Source: Methanococcoides sp. EBM-47
Lineage (GTDB): Archaea; Halobacteriota; Methanosarcinia; Methanosarcinales; Methanosarcinaceae
DNA length: 64,000 nt
NCBI GenBank assembly: GCA_001896725.1
Contig: MPPA01000010.1
Span: 62,001-126,000 of the forward strand
Direction: 5' to 3'
Part shown: positions 46,884 to 56,611 of the stretch, one piece after another
Layout of the letters: each line of letters begins with the position of its first letter
Position numbering within the stretch: position 1 is the stretch's first letter
Position numbers and translations under genes: made by a program
Notes under the pieces: generated by a model
Told to the model about the DNA's origin: nothing
The model's input: only the letters and a program-made list of their open reading frames with translations
Databases searched by the model: none

Positions 46884-46895
46884 AATAGGCCTCTA

Positions 46896-48323
46896 TTATT
46901 CGATCTTCTTTATGATTATCTTATCTACTGTCACTTTTGCGTTCTTAAGCACTATCTTCACACCACTGGTGTCTGAGCCACCCATCATTGGTATTGAAGG
47001 CATAAAGCCTGCTGGCATCTGCTGCGGGATATATTGCATGGGCTGCTGGTACTGTGCCTGAGGGGGTTGGCTAGCTACTACTTCCTCTTCTGCAGGAGCC
47101 TCTTCCTCTTCGACCACCCATCTCTTGACCACAGGATGATCTTTCTCTTTTAGGAACTTCTTCAAATCTTCAACATCTTTTACTTCTTCGTCAGTTGCTA
47201 CCTTATCCTTTAGCTCATCAGGAATGCTGTCCAGCACTTTCTGTTTCAGCATGTTTGGCATCCATACGACACGTTCCCATCCACCATCAGCCCTGATAAA
47301 CTTCGGTGAACGGAAATAATTAACGCCGATCCCCAGGAAACCCACGACCTGTTTACCTCCACCTGTCTGTCCTGCCATGGTGGAGAACTGGAGCCCGTTG
47401 GGTGCAGTTCCTGCAAAGTCCCTGTCCACCCAGCCAATACCGTCAACTTCAGGTATATAGAAACCTACTACCTCGAAGCAGCCGCATGATGTGTGAGGAT
47501 ATTCAAAGAAAGAATGCAATTTGAGCCTGTCGTATTCGCCACTTGATAAACGCTTTGCATGTTCGTTCACACCGGAATACTCACCTGATGCCTCATCCAG
47601 CAGTTCTCCTTTTTCTATGGCGAACTGCGGACCTTCCGGGTCCACCTTAGCTGCTGCCCTTCCGTCGAACCAGTTGATGGCCCCACACAGAGATATTCTG
47701 TCAGGCGTGATGACACAGACATTTGTCGGAGCAAAGGACTGACACAGGGTACAGCCATAGAAGGTGTCCACATCTTCATCATGGAGACCTTTTGTCCTTT
47801 CGTCCCTTGCCTTATAGACGGCTCTGGCATTCTCTATTTCTCTTTCGATCTCGGCTTGATCTGTGATATACACGGTTTCTACTTTCTCAATGAAAGAAAG
47901 TTCGTTCCTGAATAGCATCATAATGGCCTTTGCGATCTGTTCAAAGGAAGTTAGACCTTTTTTTATGGCTTCCTTGCTCACCCTTAACCATATATCGTCT
48001 CTCTGATTAAGGTGCATAAGGCCCTGGATATAGTTCTGGAACTCATGATTCCTTCTTTCTACAATGGATTCCAGGTCTGTTTCCACCAGTTCACCTGCTA
48101 TCTTGTAGATCATAGCTATAGGATACCTGGAACCTTCAGCCATGTCTGCAAGGTCAGGACCGATAAGTGTGAACTTGCCATCTTCCACATCGTTCATATC
48201 CGCTGCCCTTACCAGTTCAAAACCAATGGATTTCGGGCCAGCAAGTTCAACATACATATTGTCTTTTCTGATCCTTTCTCCTTCGAACATAGGGGATATC
48301 TCAAAAGGGAATTCATCTGCCAT
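46896..48323 (-). CDS. cdhC: ACDS acetyl-CoA synthase, beta subunit
   Basis: A 475-residue catalytic subunit that condenses the methyl group, CO and CoA. The A-cluster cysteines are in FYGCTLCQSFAPTNVC (near residues 188-203) and RISLCGA (near 212). A fourth Cys-containing stretch, YPHTSCGCFEVVGFY, follows near 285. The archaeal short form lacks the N-terminal CODH-binding domain of bacterial AcsB, as expected. The C-terminal 70 residues are a Glu/Ala then Gln/Pro/Met-rich linker with a short beta tail. GGAGAAA is 8 nt before the ATG. Confidence 0.96.
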   Translation of the reverse strand: MADEFPFEISPMFEGERIRKDNMYVELAGPKSIGFELVRAADMNDVEDGKFTLIGPDLADMAEGSRYPIAMIYKIAGELVETDLESIVERRNHEFQNYIQGLMHLNQRDDIWLRVSKEAIKKGLTSFEQIAKAIMMLFRNELSFIEKVETVYITDQAEIEREIENARAVYKARDERTKGLHDEDVDTFYGCTLCQSFAPTNVCVITPDRISLCGAINWFDGRAAAKVDPEGPQFAIEKGELLDEASGEYSGVNEHAKRLSSGEYDRLKLHSFFEYPHTSCGCFEVVGFYIPEVDGIGWVDRDFAGTAPNGLQFSTMAGQTGGGKQVVGFLGIGVNYFRSPKFIRADGGWERVVWMPNMLKQKVLDSIPDELKDKVATDEEVKDVEDLKKFLKEKDHPVVKRWVVEEEEAPAEEEVVASQPPQAQYQQPMQYIPQQMPAGFMPSIPMMGGSDTSGVKIVLKNAKVTVDKIIIKKIE

Positions 48324-48354
48324 TTTAATTTCTCCGCGATTTCTTGATCATGAT

Positions 48355-48864
48355 TTAAAGGTTAGATATGAGCTCATCAAGTGCTGCCATATGGTCTTCG
48401 GTTTTCAGGTTACCGAAAGACATATCTGCATTTTGCAAATAATGTCTGTCTATAGCCAGTGTTCTTATGTTAGTGAAGTTCTTGAGACCTGACAGTACCT
48501 GGTTCACATAGTATTTTTTGTGCCCGAGGAAGATCACCAGATCGTAGGACCCCTGTCCATCTAATCCCTTCCAGTCCTTGTCACATAGATAAGTAGCAAG
48601 GAAATGGATATTGATATACTTTGCATTTACATCGTGACCTTTTAAACCCTGCATGGAATGACCGGTTGCAGCTATCTGCACACCCTTTTTACCAAGTGCT
48701 ATGGCCTTGGGGATCAAACCACTATCCAAGGCATCCGCACCTATTACTAAAAGTGGTCTCTTGGCTTTGGAAATAAGTTTTGCAGCCACTAAAGGCTGCA
48801 CCGGCTTTGCACTTCTGGATCCCCAGGTAGTATATATCGTCGTGTTCTTTGTAGTGTCCACCAT
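48355..48864 (-). CDS. cdhB: ACDS CO dehydrogenase, epsilon subunit
   Basis: The 169-residue epsilon subunit, with a Rossmann-like fold of DHS/NAD-binding type (RPLLVIGADALDSGLIP near residue 35). It binds the CdhA dimer and may help electron transfer to FAD or ferredoxin. The ATG at 48864 overlaps the last base of the cdhA TGA; AAGGAAGGTGTG upstream supports it over the earlier in-frame GTG. It is followed by cdhC after 31 bp. Confidence 0.94.
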   Translation of the reverse strand: MVDTTKNTTIYTTWGSRSAKPVQPLVAAKLISKAKRPLLVIGADALDSGLIPKAIALGKKGVQIAATGHSMQGLKGHDVNAKYINIHFLATYLCDKDWKGLDGQGSYDLVIFLGHKKYYVNQVLSGLKNFTNIRTLAIDRHYLQNADMSFGNLKTEDHMAALDELISNL

Positions 48865-51278
48865 CAACACACACCTTCCTTACAGAGCCTTTTGACATTT
48901 GTAGGCTGTGCAGACACATCGAGCTTCATGGTCGGACCAGAAATGATCTTCTTTTTCTTCCAGTCGATCTGCCATCCATGTTCCTGTTCCAGTATCTTCA
49001 GCAGTTCCTCACGCTTCGCAAGAGGAAGATCGGTCTCTGTCCTTACGAACTTATACCAGTCCTCAGGCAAATGACCCAGGTATTTCTGGCTCAGTTCGAT
49101 ATAATGGGTAAGCTTGATCATACGTCCCATATTGTTGTCACTTGGCCTGATACAGTTCTTAGCGATCATGGGCATGAGCTCCTCCATTGTCTCTGCGGTT
49201 GTAAGCAGGAACTCCGGTGAGGCTGGAATGGGCATTTCTTCTCCGTTACGAGCATCATAGACCTTCCAGTCCTCTTCGTTGTAGGGTTTACCTATCAGTG
49301 CTCGTCTGTATTTGGAACCATGTGGTCCCACTATGACTGGGATCCCTAGCCTGTTACATCCCGTACCAATGGCCGCAGCCTTCTGGGAATACGCACCCCA
49401 CGCCACACCTACTGCACCGATACGGTTCATGATATAATCCGCTATTTCCTCAAAGTTACCTGTGATATTCCTCTGGGCGAATATGGCAGCTACCTTAATG
49501 GCAGTACCTGTTATATGTGAGTTGGAAACACAGGAGCCTACGTTTATGAGATTGCCTGCCAGGAACTTGGCCGGATATTTCTCATAGAGGGTCTGACCTT
49601 CCTCGTCCTTGTACATGCCCAGGTCCATGGCAGAACATCCTGACATTACAACTATGTAATTTCTCTGTAGCATCTCGTTTGCTACAGTGTACAGGTCCTT
49701 GGTACCTTCGGGATAGTTGGAGCATCCGACCATTGCCACGATACCCGGTGTAGTGCCCATTACAAGGTTGACACCTTCCTCACGGATCTCAGGATCACTG
49801 ATCTGTCCCCTTCCGGCACGCATCTTGCCCTTCTCCTCACGGATAACTTTTTGTGCAGCCTTCTCGATCACATTGAGGATCGGAATATCCTTTGGACATA
49901 CCGGGTCACAACGTCCGCAAGCTATGCAATGGTCATGGAGGTACTCAAATAAGGTGATATCTCCCTCAGCAGCTGCTACCATAGCGTTCATTATAGGCAG
50001 GTTGTTAGGGCATACCAGTTCACAGGCACCGCACTGTACACATGCAGAGGTCAGTTTTTTCAGTTCTTCATCAGAAGGCAGTGACTTGATACCTTTTGCA
50101 TCTCTTATGGGTGCCATTTTCATAGCAAGACGGGGAGCTACTTCTCCAAGTAGATCGAAGTCCAATATAAGGGCCCCAGGTTCCTTCCCACTGGAAAGGT
50201 CATCGATTATCTGGTCAGCACTATCGTTTGACCTGTTGGGCAAACCATACATGATCTTTTCGTTGGTTGTGATCACTGGTATGAACAGCTTCTTTGCCTC
50301 ATCAAGAACATCAGGTCTGACACATTGCTCGTCCACAACAATAACATCCGGAGCAGCAGAACGTATCATCTTAAGTTCTTTTGCCATGGAACCTATCACT
50401 TTGGCTCGTGGAAGACTACGGTCATCTGTCTTGTAACGTGTCATGTCGATAGCTGTACAGCACAGTCCTGCAAACTCTATCTTATCGTTAAGTCCCTGCT
50501 CTTCCATATAGTCCATAATATAGGTTACACCTGCAACATTATGTCCTATGACCAGCAATACAGGTTTTGTAGAATCTATACACCCCATCCCTATTTCTGC
50601 AAGAGGGGCCTCAGGATCGGATTTGGGCATACCAAGACATGATATCTGGGCAATATCAGAAACTTCCATGCCCACATGGTCAAGCATCCCACCGTGCAGT
50701 GCCTTGGATTCAAAATCAAGAGCTGAACCTTCCTGACCGGCGTGGATCGTAGAAAGAAGCTGCATCAGTTGTTCCTCAACATATGCAACGACCTCTTCCA
50801 GGTCGCCCAGAGTTCTTGGCACAATGCCTGTGACCAGCTGAGTGTTTGGAGCAAACAGATTTGAAGGTCCTACATCAATAGGATGATCCCTACCATGCAA
50901 TCCTATCAGATGATGCAGCAGGTGACGTCCATGAGCTGAGTGCGCTGCTGCACCGGTGATGACCCTCAAAAGGAACTCTCTTGACTGCTGTGCAGCCAGA
51001 TCTATACCGCATGCTCCTTCTTTGTTCCCACCAAGATCACACTTGCCATATGTGCAGTAACAACACTGATCACAAACAGGAGTGTATATTGGCTGATAGC
51101 GGGACAGCAATTTATAGTCCCAGTCCCTTAGGCCGGAAACACCGGGTTTTGGTGTAGGTCCAGTTTCAATACCTTCCTCTTCAGCTTTTATTTCGATGGC
51201 ACCAACTATGTTGTTGATCGTGATCTGAACGTTCTCCAGATCCTCAAGGGAGAACTTGCCTGTTGATATTTTAGTCAT
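48864..51278 (-). CDS. cdhA: ACDS CO dehydrogenase, alpha subunit
   Basis: The 804-residue Ni-Fe CO dehydrogenase of the ACDS complex, first gene of the operon. The N-terminal cysteines in [23 protein letters not shown] (about residues 69-91) hold clusters B and D; I cite [13 protein letters not shown] as the core. Two ferredoxin-type 4Fe-4S motifs, [12 protein letters not shown] near 415 and [12 protein letters not shown] near 455, are specific to archaeal CdhA. C-cluster residues follow near 550 (SGCSAMDLG), 580 (NVGSCVSNS) and 620. The ribosome site is AAGGAGGG. It releases CO2 and electrons from acetyl-CoA cleavage, or makes CO in the reverse direction. Confidence 0.97.
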   Translation of the reverse strand: MTKISTGKFSLEDLENVQITINNIVGAIEIKAEEEGIETGPTPKPGVSGLRDWDYKLLSRYQPIYTPVCDQCCYCTYGKCDLGGNKEGACGIDLAAQQSREFLLRVITGAAAHSAHGRHLLHHLIGLHGRDHPIDVGPSNLFAPNTQLVTGIVPRTLGDLEEVVAYVEEQLMQLLSTIHAGQEGSALDFESKALHGGMLDHVGMEVSDIAQISCLGMPKSDPEAPLAEIGMGCIDSTKPVLLVIGHNVAGVTYIMDYMEEQGLNDKIEFAGLCCTAIDMTRYKTDDRSLPRAKVIGSMAKELKMIRSAAPDVIVVDEQCVRPDVLDEAKKLFIPVITTNEKIMYGLPNRSNDSADQIIDDLSSGKEPGALILDFDLLGEVAPRLAMKMAPIRDAKGIKSLPSDEELKKLTSACVQCGACELVCPNNLPIMNAMVAAAEGDITLFEYLHDHCIACGRCDPVCPKDIPILNVIEKAAQKVIREEKGKMRAGRGQISDPEIREEGVNLVMGTTPGIVAMVGCSNYPEGTKDLYTVANEMLQRNYIVVMSGCSAMDLGMYKDEEGQTLYEKYPAKFLAGNLINVGSCVSNSHITGTAIKVAAIFAQRNITGNFEEIADYIMNRIGAVGVAWGAYSQKAAAIGTGCNRLGIPVIVGPHGSKYRRALIGKPYNEEDWKVYDARNGEEMPIPASPEFLLTTAETMEELMPMIAKNCIRPSDNNMGRMIKLTHYIELSQKYLGHLPEDWYKFVRTETDLPLAKREELLKILEQEHGWQIDWKKKKIISGPTMKLDVSAQPTNVKRLCKEGVC

Positions 51279-51361
51279 GTGTTTGGCCCTCCTTTTGTCC
51301 CACTGTTATACTTATAGACACATTCGTAACAATAGGTGTTACAAGTAAACACGACCGTAAT

Positions 51362-51410
51362 ACTTTTATACGAGTATTTAACTGCATCATAATGCGCAAG
51401 CGCATATAAA
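51362..51410 (-). promoter_or_regulatory. cdhA promoter with TATA elements and palindrome
   Basis: Two TATA-like elements face cdhA: TTTATATG (51403-51410) and GTATAAAAG (51362-51371). Between them, abutting the first, lies a perfect 6-bp palindrome ATGCGC-AA-GCGCAT at 51392-51405. Starting from the upstream element, transcription would begin near 51378 and give a leader of about 100 nt. The palindrome would then lie between TATA box and start site, where a bound repressor would block initiation. The whole 51279-51652 interval is shared with the divergent rhomboid gene. Confidence 0.5.
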
Positions 51411-51652
51411 AACATTCCCCTATTTGTCACGATTGATTATGACATAACTACGTATGATCTAATCAAATGAACGTTGTTAAAAAAAAGATAATTTCAGTGG
51501 ATCTGATTTATATTGGCAATAGTATCATATAAAGTTTCCGCAAATATCATGGTTCTTCTTGATCAGCGGAATATTTCTTTCAGAAACAGTTTTATTTTAG
51601 GTGTCTATAGATACATAAAGAACAATTTTGATAGAGAACAATTTTGCGATGG

Positions 51653-52528
51653 ATGCAGATGACGAACGCAGATGACAGTTGCTGGATATGCGGTAAAAGA
51701 GAACTGTTACCTTTCAGGTGCAGATATTGTGGAAAGGATTTCTGTGCAGCCCACAGATTACCGGAACAACATGCATGCCCTGGACTGGATTTTGCCCAGC
51801 GTCATTCGAGATACACAGGCGGTTTAAATAACCAGGTGCCTGATGATGTATTCAAAGATATGGTCCGCAACACGACCAAAAGAGCGGCAAAGAGCATGGT
51901 TAAAAATATTTTAGGTAGTACAATGAGCTCAATGAAAAATAGTCCTTCAATGGCTATCATCTATATTTGTTTGGTATCGTTCTTTATTGGGAATATTTTT
52001 CTGGGGATCAGATATTTCAATCTCTTTAAACTCACACCTGCGTTCATATTCACACAACCTTGGACGATTGTGACCCACATGTTCCTGCATGTGGATTTTG
52101 GTCACCTGTTCTTCAATATGCTTGTGCTGTTCTTCTTCGGACGCGAACTGGAGAATCGCATTGGTAATAGCAGATTTCTGGAAGTCTACTTTATTTCAGG
52201 TGTCGTGGCCGCTATAGGCTATTCCCTAACGGCTTCAAACCCTTACTCTTCTGTGGTGGGAGCAAGTGGTGCCATTCTGGGTGTTTTTGCCACTCTTACA
52301 GTGCTTGCCCCTGACCTGAGGGTTTACGTTTATTTCGTGCCCATGCAAATAAAATATGCATTGCTCCTCTTTGCACTACTGGACTTTGCGCTGATGGGAT
52401 CGAACGATATGGTAGCCCATACTGCACATCTGAGCGGTATTTTAGTAGGCTTGTTCATGGGCTTCCGCATAAAAAAGACTATGAGAATATATAATAGTGC
52501 ATATAATAGTTATTATCGAAGGTGGTGA
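51653..52528 (+). CDS. Rhomboid family intramembrane protease with N-terminal AN1 zinc finger
   Basis: A protein of about 291 residues. An AN1-type zinc finger (CWICGKRELLPFRCRYCGKDF, with ligands continuing to CAAHRLPEQHAC) covers roughly residues 8-45. A rhomboid domain of six helices follows. The catalytic serine is in VVGASGAILGVF near 205 and the histidine in HTAHLSGILVG near 265; HxxxN-type HLFFNMLV lies near 158. It cleaves membrane helices. Start codons at 51653 and 51659 are both possible. The zinc finger plus rhomboid fusion is known from archaea and could recruit substrates. Confidence 0.9.
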   Translation: MQMTNADDSCWICGKRELLPFRCRYCGKDFCAAHRLPEQHACPGLDFAQRHSRYTGGLNNQVPDDVFKDMVRNTTKRAAKSMVKNILGSTMSSMKNSPSMAIIYICLVSFFIGNIFLGIRYFNLFKLTPAFIFTQPWTIVTHMFLHVDFGHLFFNMLVLFFFGRELENRIGNSRFLEVYFISGVVAAIGYSLTASNPYSSVVGASGAILGVFATLTVLAPDLRVYVYFVPMQIKYALLLFALLDFALMGSNDMVAHTAHLSGILVGLFMGFRIKKTMRIYNSAYNSYYRRW

Positions 52529-52940
52529 CCTGGAGATCCAGAGCCACTTAAGGACGAGTTATCCAAGACCTCTTGAAGGTGAAGTTGTACCTATTACTTT
52601 TATAGATATGCGTGAAGTTTTCGCAGGCTGGTCCCCTGAACTGAAAAGAACAGTTTATAAACAGGATTTTGCGGGGACAAAGGGCCTTAAAAGAGTGCGT
52701 GAAGTGGTTCTCCTTGAGGTATACAACTGGTTATTCGAGGGTATAAGTTTCATAGAGCTTTCTGAGATGGAGCTTACCCAGTTCAAAGAGATTCTAGACC
52801 AGCTTGCTGAAAATGGAGGAGAGATAGTTTATACCCGCAAAAAACAGGATCAATGGATGGTCAACTATTTTCAGCTCGTGGAACCGAAGGCAAAGAAATT
52901 GAATGTAACAGGCACATCTATGGACAAATTTTTAAAGTGA
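52497..52940 (+). CDS. Uncharacterised 147-residue protein overlapping the rhomboid gene
   Basis: A soluble, acidic-then-basic protein starting at GTG inside the last 32 bp of the rhomboid gene. The body contains FIDMREVFAGWSPELKRTVY near residue 36 and a REVVLLEVYNWLFEGISF helix near 72. No metal or nucleotide motif is visible. Overlap suggests coupling to the protease gene. The family is unrecognised, and the true start may be further in. Confidence 0.65.
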   Translation: MHIIVIIEGGDLEIQSHLRTSYPRPLEGEVVPITFIDMREVFAGWSPELKRTVYKQDFAGTKGLKRVREVVLLEVYNWLFEGISFIELSEMELTQFKEILDQLAENGGEIVYTRKKQDQWMVNYFQLVEPKAKKLNVTGTSMDKFLK

Positions 52941-53089
52941 TCTGTATGACCGTTTTTGTCAAAAACATCAGTAGCCTGCACAAAACTATAAAAGTCAATT
53001 GAAGTATAATATCAATTACACAGTTTAGTATAAACGAATGAAATCTATACATATATCTCTATAATGTGAGGATATAATGTGAGGACAAT

Positions 53090-53650
53090 ATGCAGAACGT
53101 AAAGAACGGATTAAATTCCATTGTTAGATATCTCAGCACAAAGAAAGAAGTAGGTAGGCGCCGGATAGGTCTTCTGGTGGATGGGCCCAATGTTCTTCGT
53201 AAAGAATTTAACGTAAATCTCGAAGAGATAAGGGATGTGCTGAAAGAGTATGGTAATGTGAAGGTAGGCAGGGTCTTTCTCAACCAGTATGCTTCTGATA
53301 AACTCGTGGAGGCTATTGAGAACAATGGTTTCGAGCCGATCATATGCTCAAGTGATGTTGATGTACGTCTTGCGGTAGAAGGAATGGAACTCGTTTTTAA
53401 TCCTACCATCGATACCCTGGCCCTTGTTACCAGGGATGCTGACTTCAAACCACTTTTAAGTAAGGCAAATGAGAATGGAAAAGAAACCATTCTTTTTGGG
53501 GTGGAACCGGGATTCTCTGCGGCTCTCAGGAATTCTGCAGATTATGTCATCATACTTGAAAATGATCAAATGAATTTCTATGATGATGATGATCTATATA
53601 CAAGCACTCCTGAAAAGGTGCAACATACTACAGAAATCCTATCTGAATAA
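53090..53650 (+). CDS. NYN domain protein, TIGR00288 type
   Basis: A 186-residue NYN (PIN-like) domain protein. RIGLLVDGPNVLRKEF at residues 23-38 has the first acidic metal ligand; a mid ICSSDVDVRLAVEGMEL segment and LALVTRDADFKPLL near 108 supply others. NYN proteins are candidate ribonucleases in RNA processing or decay. The C-terminal 30 residues are acidic. It is convergent with aksA, with one base between the stops. Confidence 0.88.
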   Translation: MQNVKNGLNSIVRYLSTKKEVGRRRIGLLVDGPNVLRKEFNVNLEEIRDVLKEYGNVKVGRVFLNQYASDKLVEAIENNGFEPIICSSDVDVRLAVEGMELVFNPTIDTLALVTRDADFKPLLSKANENGKETILFGVEPGFSAALRNSADYVIILENDQMNFYDDDDLYTSTPEKVQHTTEILSE

Positions 53651-53651
53651 A

Positions 53652-54830
53652 TCACAGGTCAGATCCCTTGACCTCGCCGATCATTTCTTCAAGCCTTTTA
53701 CTGGAAATACCATATTTTGTTTCTGCACTGTTCTTTACCTTTTCGATAAGTGCGCATAGTTCTCCATGGTTAAGTTCATGCCCCATACTTCTCACAATGC
53801 CTTTAAGCGCTTTTATCCCGGTGTGCTTGCCAACTATCAGGCGACGCTGACCACCTACCATCTCCGGACTAAACAGTTCATATGTCCTTGGTTCTTCCAG
53901 TATGGCACATACATGAATACCAGATTCATGAGAGAATGCATGCTCTCCTATAACTGCTTTTGTAACCCCGGGCTTAATGCCAGAATATCTTTCCACTTTC
54001 TTTGAAAGGCCTATGAGCTTTCTGGTATCGTATCTGTCAATATCATATTGGACCCTTAGGGCCACAAGTATTTCTTCCAATGGAGCATTACCTGCTCTCT
54101 CACCAATACCATTCACAGTGGTATGTAATTGTTTGGCACCTGCCTCTGCAGCTGCCAGCGTATTGGCCGTGGCCATACCAATATCGTTATGGCAATGTAT
54201 ACAAACAGGAGTTTTCACAACATTTTTTATTTCTTTCACAAGGTAATATGTAGTGCTGGGATTAAGAATGCCTATCGTATCTGCAATACTTACATAGTCC
54301 ACCTTGTATTCCTCAGCAGCAAGGAACGCACGTTTCAGTGTCCCTATGTCTGTTCTGCTCCCGTCCTCAGCAGCGAACCGTACTCCAAGTCCATGATCCT
54401 TTGCATATTGTACGGCTTCCATGGCAAGTCCGAACATCTCCTCATAGCTTTTATGGTATTTATATTTGAGATGAAGTTCTGACATGGCTATGAAGATACT
54501 TACAAAGTCCACATCACATTCAACAGCTGCTTCCACATCGCTCACTTTGGAGCGTGCAAGGCAACATGTCTTTGAATTGAGGCCCATGTTAGCGATCTCT
54601 TTTACAATTTCCTTTTCGGCCTGTGAGACCACGGGAAACCCGGATTCTATTATCTCAACACCGATAGCATCAAGCTCAGTTGCGATATCTGTTTTCTCCT
54701 CTCTCGTAAACACCACACCAGGAGTTTGTTCTCCATCGCGTAGCGTCACATCGCAGATCTCTATGTCCAGGGGCGCCAGACCAAGGAAATGCATCAATTC
54801 ATTGCGTGAATAATCTTTTGTTAGTACCAT
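53652..54830 (-). CDS. aksA: Homocitrate synthase family protein
   Basis: A 392-residue DRE-TIM metallolyase. The TLRDGEQTPGVVF motif is near residue 31, the HCHNDIGMATANTLAA metal motif near 195 and NGIGERAGNAPLEEI near 225. AksA in methanogens condenses 2-oxoglutarate with acetyl-CoA to homocitrate and elongates it toward 2-oxosuberate for coenzyme B. An isopropylmalate or citramalate synthase paralogue is the main alternative; the short length without a C-terminal regulatory domain favours AksA. Its product supports methanogenesis directly. Confidence 0.85.
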   Translation of the reverse strand: MVLTKDYSRNELMHFLGLAPLDIEICDVTLRDGEQTPGVVFTREEKTDIATELDAIGVEIIESGFPVVSQAEKEIVKEIANMGLNSKTCCLARSKVSDVEAAVECDVDFVSIFIAMSELHLKYKYHKSYEEMFGLAMEAVQYAKDHGLGVRFAAEDGSRTDIGTLKRAFLAAEEYKVDYVSIADTIGILNPSTTYYLVKEIKNVVKTPVCIHCHNDIGMATANTLAAAEAGAKQLHTTVNGIGERAGNAPLEEILVALRVQYDIDRYDTRKLIGLSKKVERYSGIKPGVTKAVIGEHAFSHESGIHVCAILEEPRTYELFSPEMVGGQRRLIVGKHTGIKALKGIVRSMGHELNHGELCALIEKVKNSAETKYGISSKRLEEMIGEVKGSDL

Positions 54831-54963
54831 GTGTCTATCACTTTTAAAATGGTCTTAAGCTTTTTGTAACTGCAAATGTGTGAGGATATTAAATATAATT
54901 TTCTCAATCGATCGATATTATTAGGATCATAATAACTGGTACTTACTGCCCTTTGATAAAATA

Positions 54964-55818
54964 TCAGGTAAGCTTGTTCTTGACTTTTTCGTAGAAGCCA
55001 TTTATAGGCATTTTTATAAGACGTGCCGGATTCCGGGCCCTTGTAAGTGTAATCACATCATGCTCATGGATATGATAAGTATGCTGCCCGTCCAGTACGA
55101 TCACGGCCTCTTTCTCAGGCATTGTCATTGTAAGCCTTATCTTACTGCTGCCAGGTACAACCCACGGTCTTGCTGAGAGCTTAAACGGAGCAAGAGGTAC
55201 TATCAGCGTTGCATCCACCCTCGGATCGATTATAGGTCCACCTGCGCTCATCGCATAGGCCGTTGAGCCTGTTGGGGTTGCTATTACTACTCCATCTGCA
55301 CGCATTTCATCGATCTGTGATTCATCTACACATACACTGAACGAGAGTATCTTTGCAGGCCTAGAAGTGATCAGCACCAGCTCGTTCGTAGCACATGGAA
55401 GATAATCATCGTTAAGTTGTACAGCAAGTCTGGAACGTTCTGTGTATGTAAATCCATTCAATGCATTTTCGATGACCTCTATGGCTTCCTCAGGTTTCAC
55501 ATCTACCAGAAAACCCAGTGTGCCCATGTTAATAGCAAGTAATGGCAGGGGATCATCCATTTTGGAAATGGTGCGCAGTACTGTCCCGTCCCCGCCGATC
55601 GAGATGATAAGCTCCACACCTGCATCCCGCATAGAATCTATTGGCATGCAGGCATATTTATTTTCCAAATGTTCAGCAGTTCTGGGAGAAAGTAATATGT
55701 CAACTTCCTCCCTGAAACGGACAATTATTTTTTCCACCATCTCAAGAGCATCATGCCTGTCATATCTTGATATGATCCCTATCTTCTTTATTATCCCATC
55801 ATCTCCCGGCAATATCAA
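54964..55818 (-). CDS. nadK: NAD(+) kinase
   Basis: A NAD kinase that phosphorylates NAD to NADP. The GGDGTVLR motif is near residue 78, NMGTLGFL near 103, CATNELVLI near 145 and TGSTAYAMSAGGPII near 190. No ATG starts the frame at a family-like position. In-frame TTG codons at 55818 and 55812 lie inside the end of the FBPase/IMPase gene, and the frame stays open to 55863. Initiation at one of these, coupled to the upstream stop, seems most likely. It is followed by 133 bp before aksA. Confidence 0.88.
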   Translation of the reverse strand: MILPGDDGIIKKIGIISRYDRHDALEMVEKIIVRFREEVDILLSPRTAEHLENKYACMPIDSMRDAGVELIISIGGDGTVLRTISKMDDPLPLLAINMGTLGFLVDVKPEEAIEVIENALNGFTYTERSRLAVQLNDDYLPCATNELVLITSRPAKILSFSVCVDESQIDEMRADGVVIATPTGSTAYAMSAGGPIIDPRVDATLIVPLAPFKLSARPWVVPGSSKIRLTMTMPEKEAVIVLDGQHTYHIHEHDVITLTRARNPARLIKMPINGFYEKVKNKLT

Positions 55819-56599
55819 GGATCTTCTGATGTGACACGTTATTCGTTGCCACCATATATACACAATTCACAACATTATCCAGAAGCAACAGCCTGCGACC
55901 CTTTTCATCACTGACGATGCCTCCTGCTTCCTCCAGGATGAGTTTTCCTGCAGCAACATCCGTAAGGCGTAAAGAACCTCTTACATCCACGAACGCATCC
56001 AGTTTTCCGCAAGCGACATAGCACAGCTCAAGGGAAACACAGCCAAGGATGCGGATCCTGCGCACTGCCTGACAAAGATCGGTCATCTCGGTCACATGTG
56101 GGTGAAAACCATAGACGCTGATACAATGGTCCATAAGGTCCGTTTTATCTGATGGATGGATCCTGTGTCCGTTCAGGTACGCCCCTTTGCCACGTTCCGC
56201 ACAGTACACATCACCAGTGACAAAGTCTTTAACATATCCAAAATTGATCCCGGAAAAGCAGGGGCTGGCAATAGCTATAGAAATACTATAGAACGGGATC
56301 CCTGTTGCGGCATTATGGGTTCCATCAAGGGGGTCAATGACCAAAGTAATTTCGGGATCGCAACCGAATATCCTTTCTCCACATTCCTCACTAATCACAC
56401 GTATGGAACGATCCTCGTTTTGCAGTTCTTGGATGATCGCACTTTCAGATACGTCATCAATGAGCTTTGTGGGAGTGCCGTCAGCACCCATGTACAGAGT
56501 AGTGTATGCTTCGGGAGTACCCACAAGGTTCTTTATGGCTTTGTATGAGGCTGCAGAAACCCTTTCGCAGAGTTCCAACAGCTCTCTGTCCACATGCAT
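55799..56599 (-). CDS. Bifunctional fructose-bisphosphatase/inositol-phosphate phosphatase
   Basis: A 266-residue IMPase/FBPase-IV family enzyme. The metal motif DPLDGTHNAATGIPFYS is near residue 86, preceded by SEECGERIFG with the first glutamate near 67; the third motif is LTDVAAGKLILEEAGG near 208. The archaeal family dephosphorylates fructose-1,6-bisphosphate and inositol-1-phosphate. In archaea such as Methanocaldococcus it is sometimes fused to NAD kinase; here the two are adjacent overlapping genes. GAPDH lies 12 bp upstream, making a gluconeogenic cluster. Confidence 0.92.
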   Translation of the reverse strand: MHVDRELLELCERVSAASYKAIKNLVGTPEAYTTLYMGADGTPTKLIDDVSESAIIQELQNEDRSIRVISEECGERIFGCDPEITLVIDPLDGTHNAATGIPFYSISIAIASPCFSGINFGYVKDFVTGDVYCAERGKGAYLNGHRIHPSDKTDLMDHCISVYGFHPHVTEMTDLCQAVRRIRILGCVSLELCYVACGKLDAFVDVRGSLRLTDVAAGKLILEEAGGIVSDEKGRRLLLLDNVVNCVYMVATNNVSHQKILDIAGR

Positions 56600-56611
56600 A
56601 AAAAGTGGGTC

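Noticed and set aside
49717-50436. 239-residue plus-strand ORF
   Set aside because: Antisense to cdhA; long only because of codon bias.
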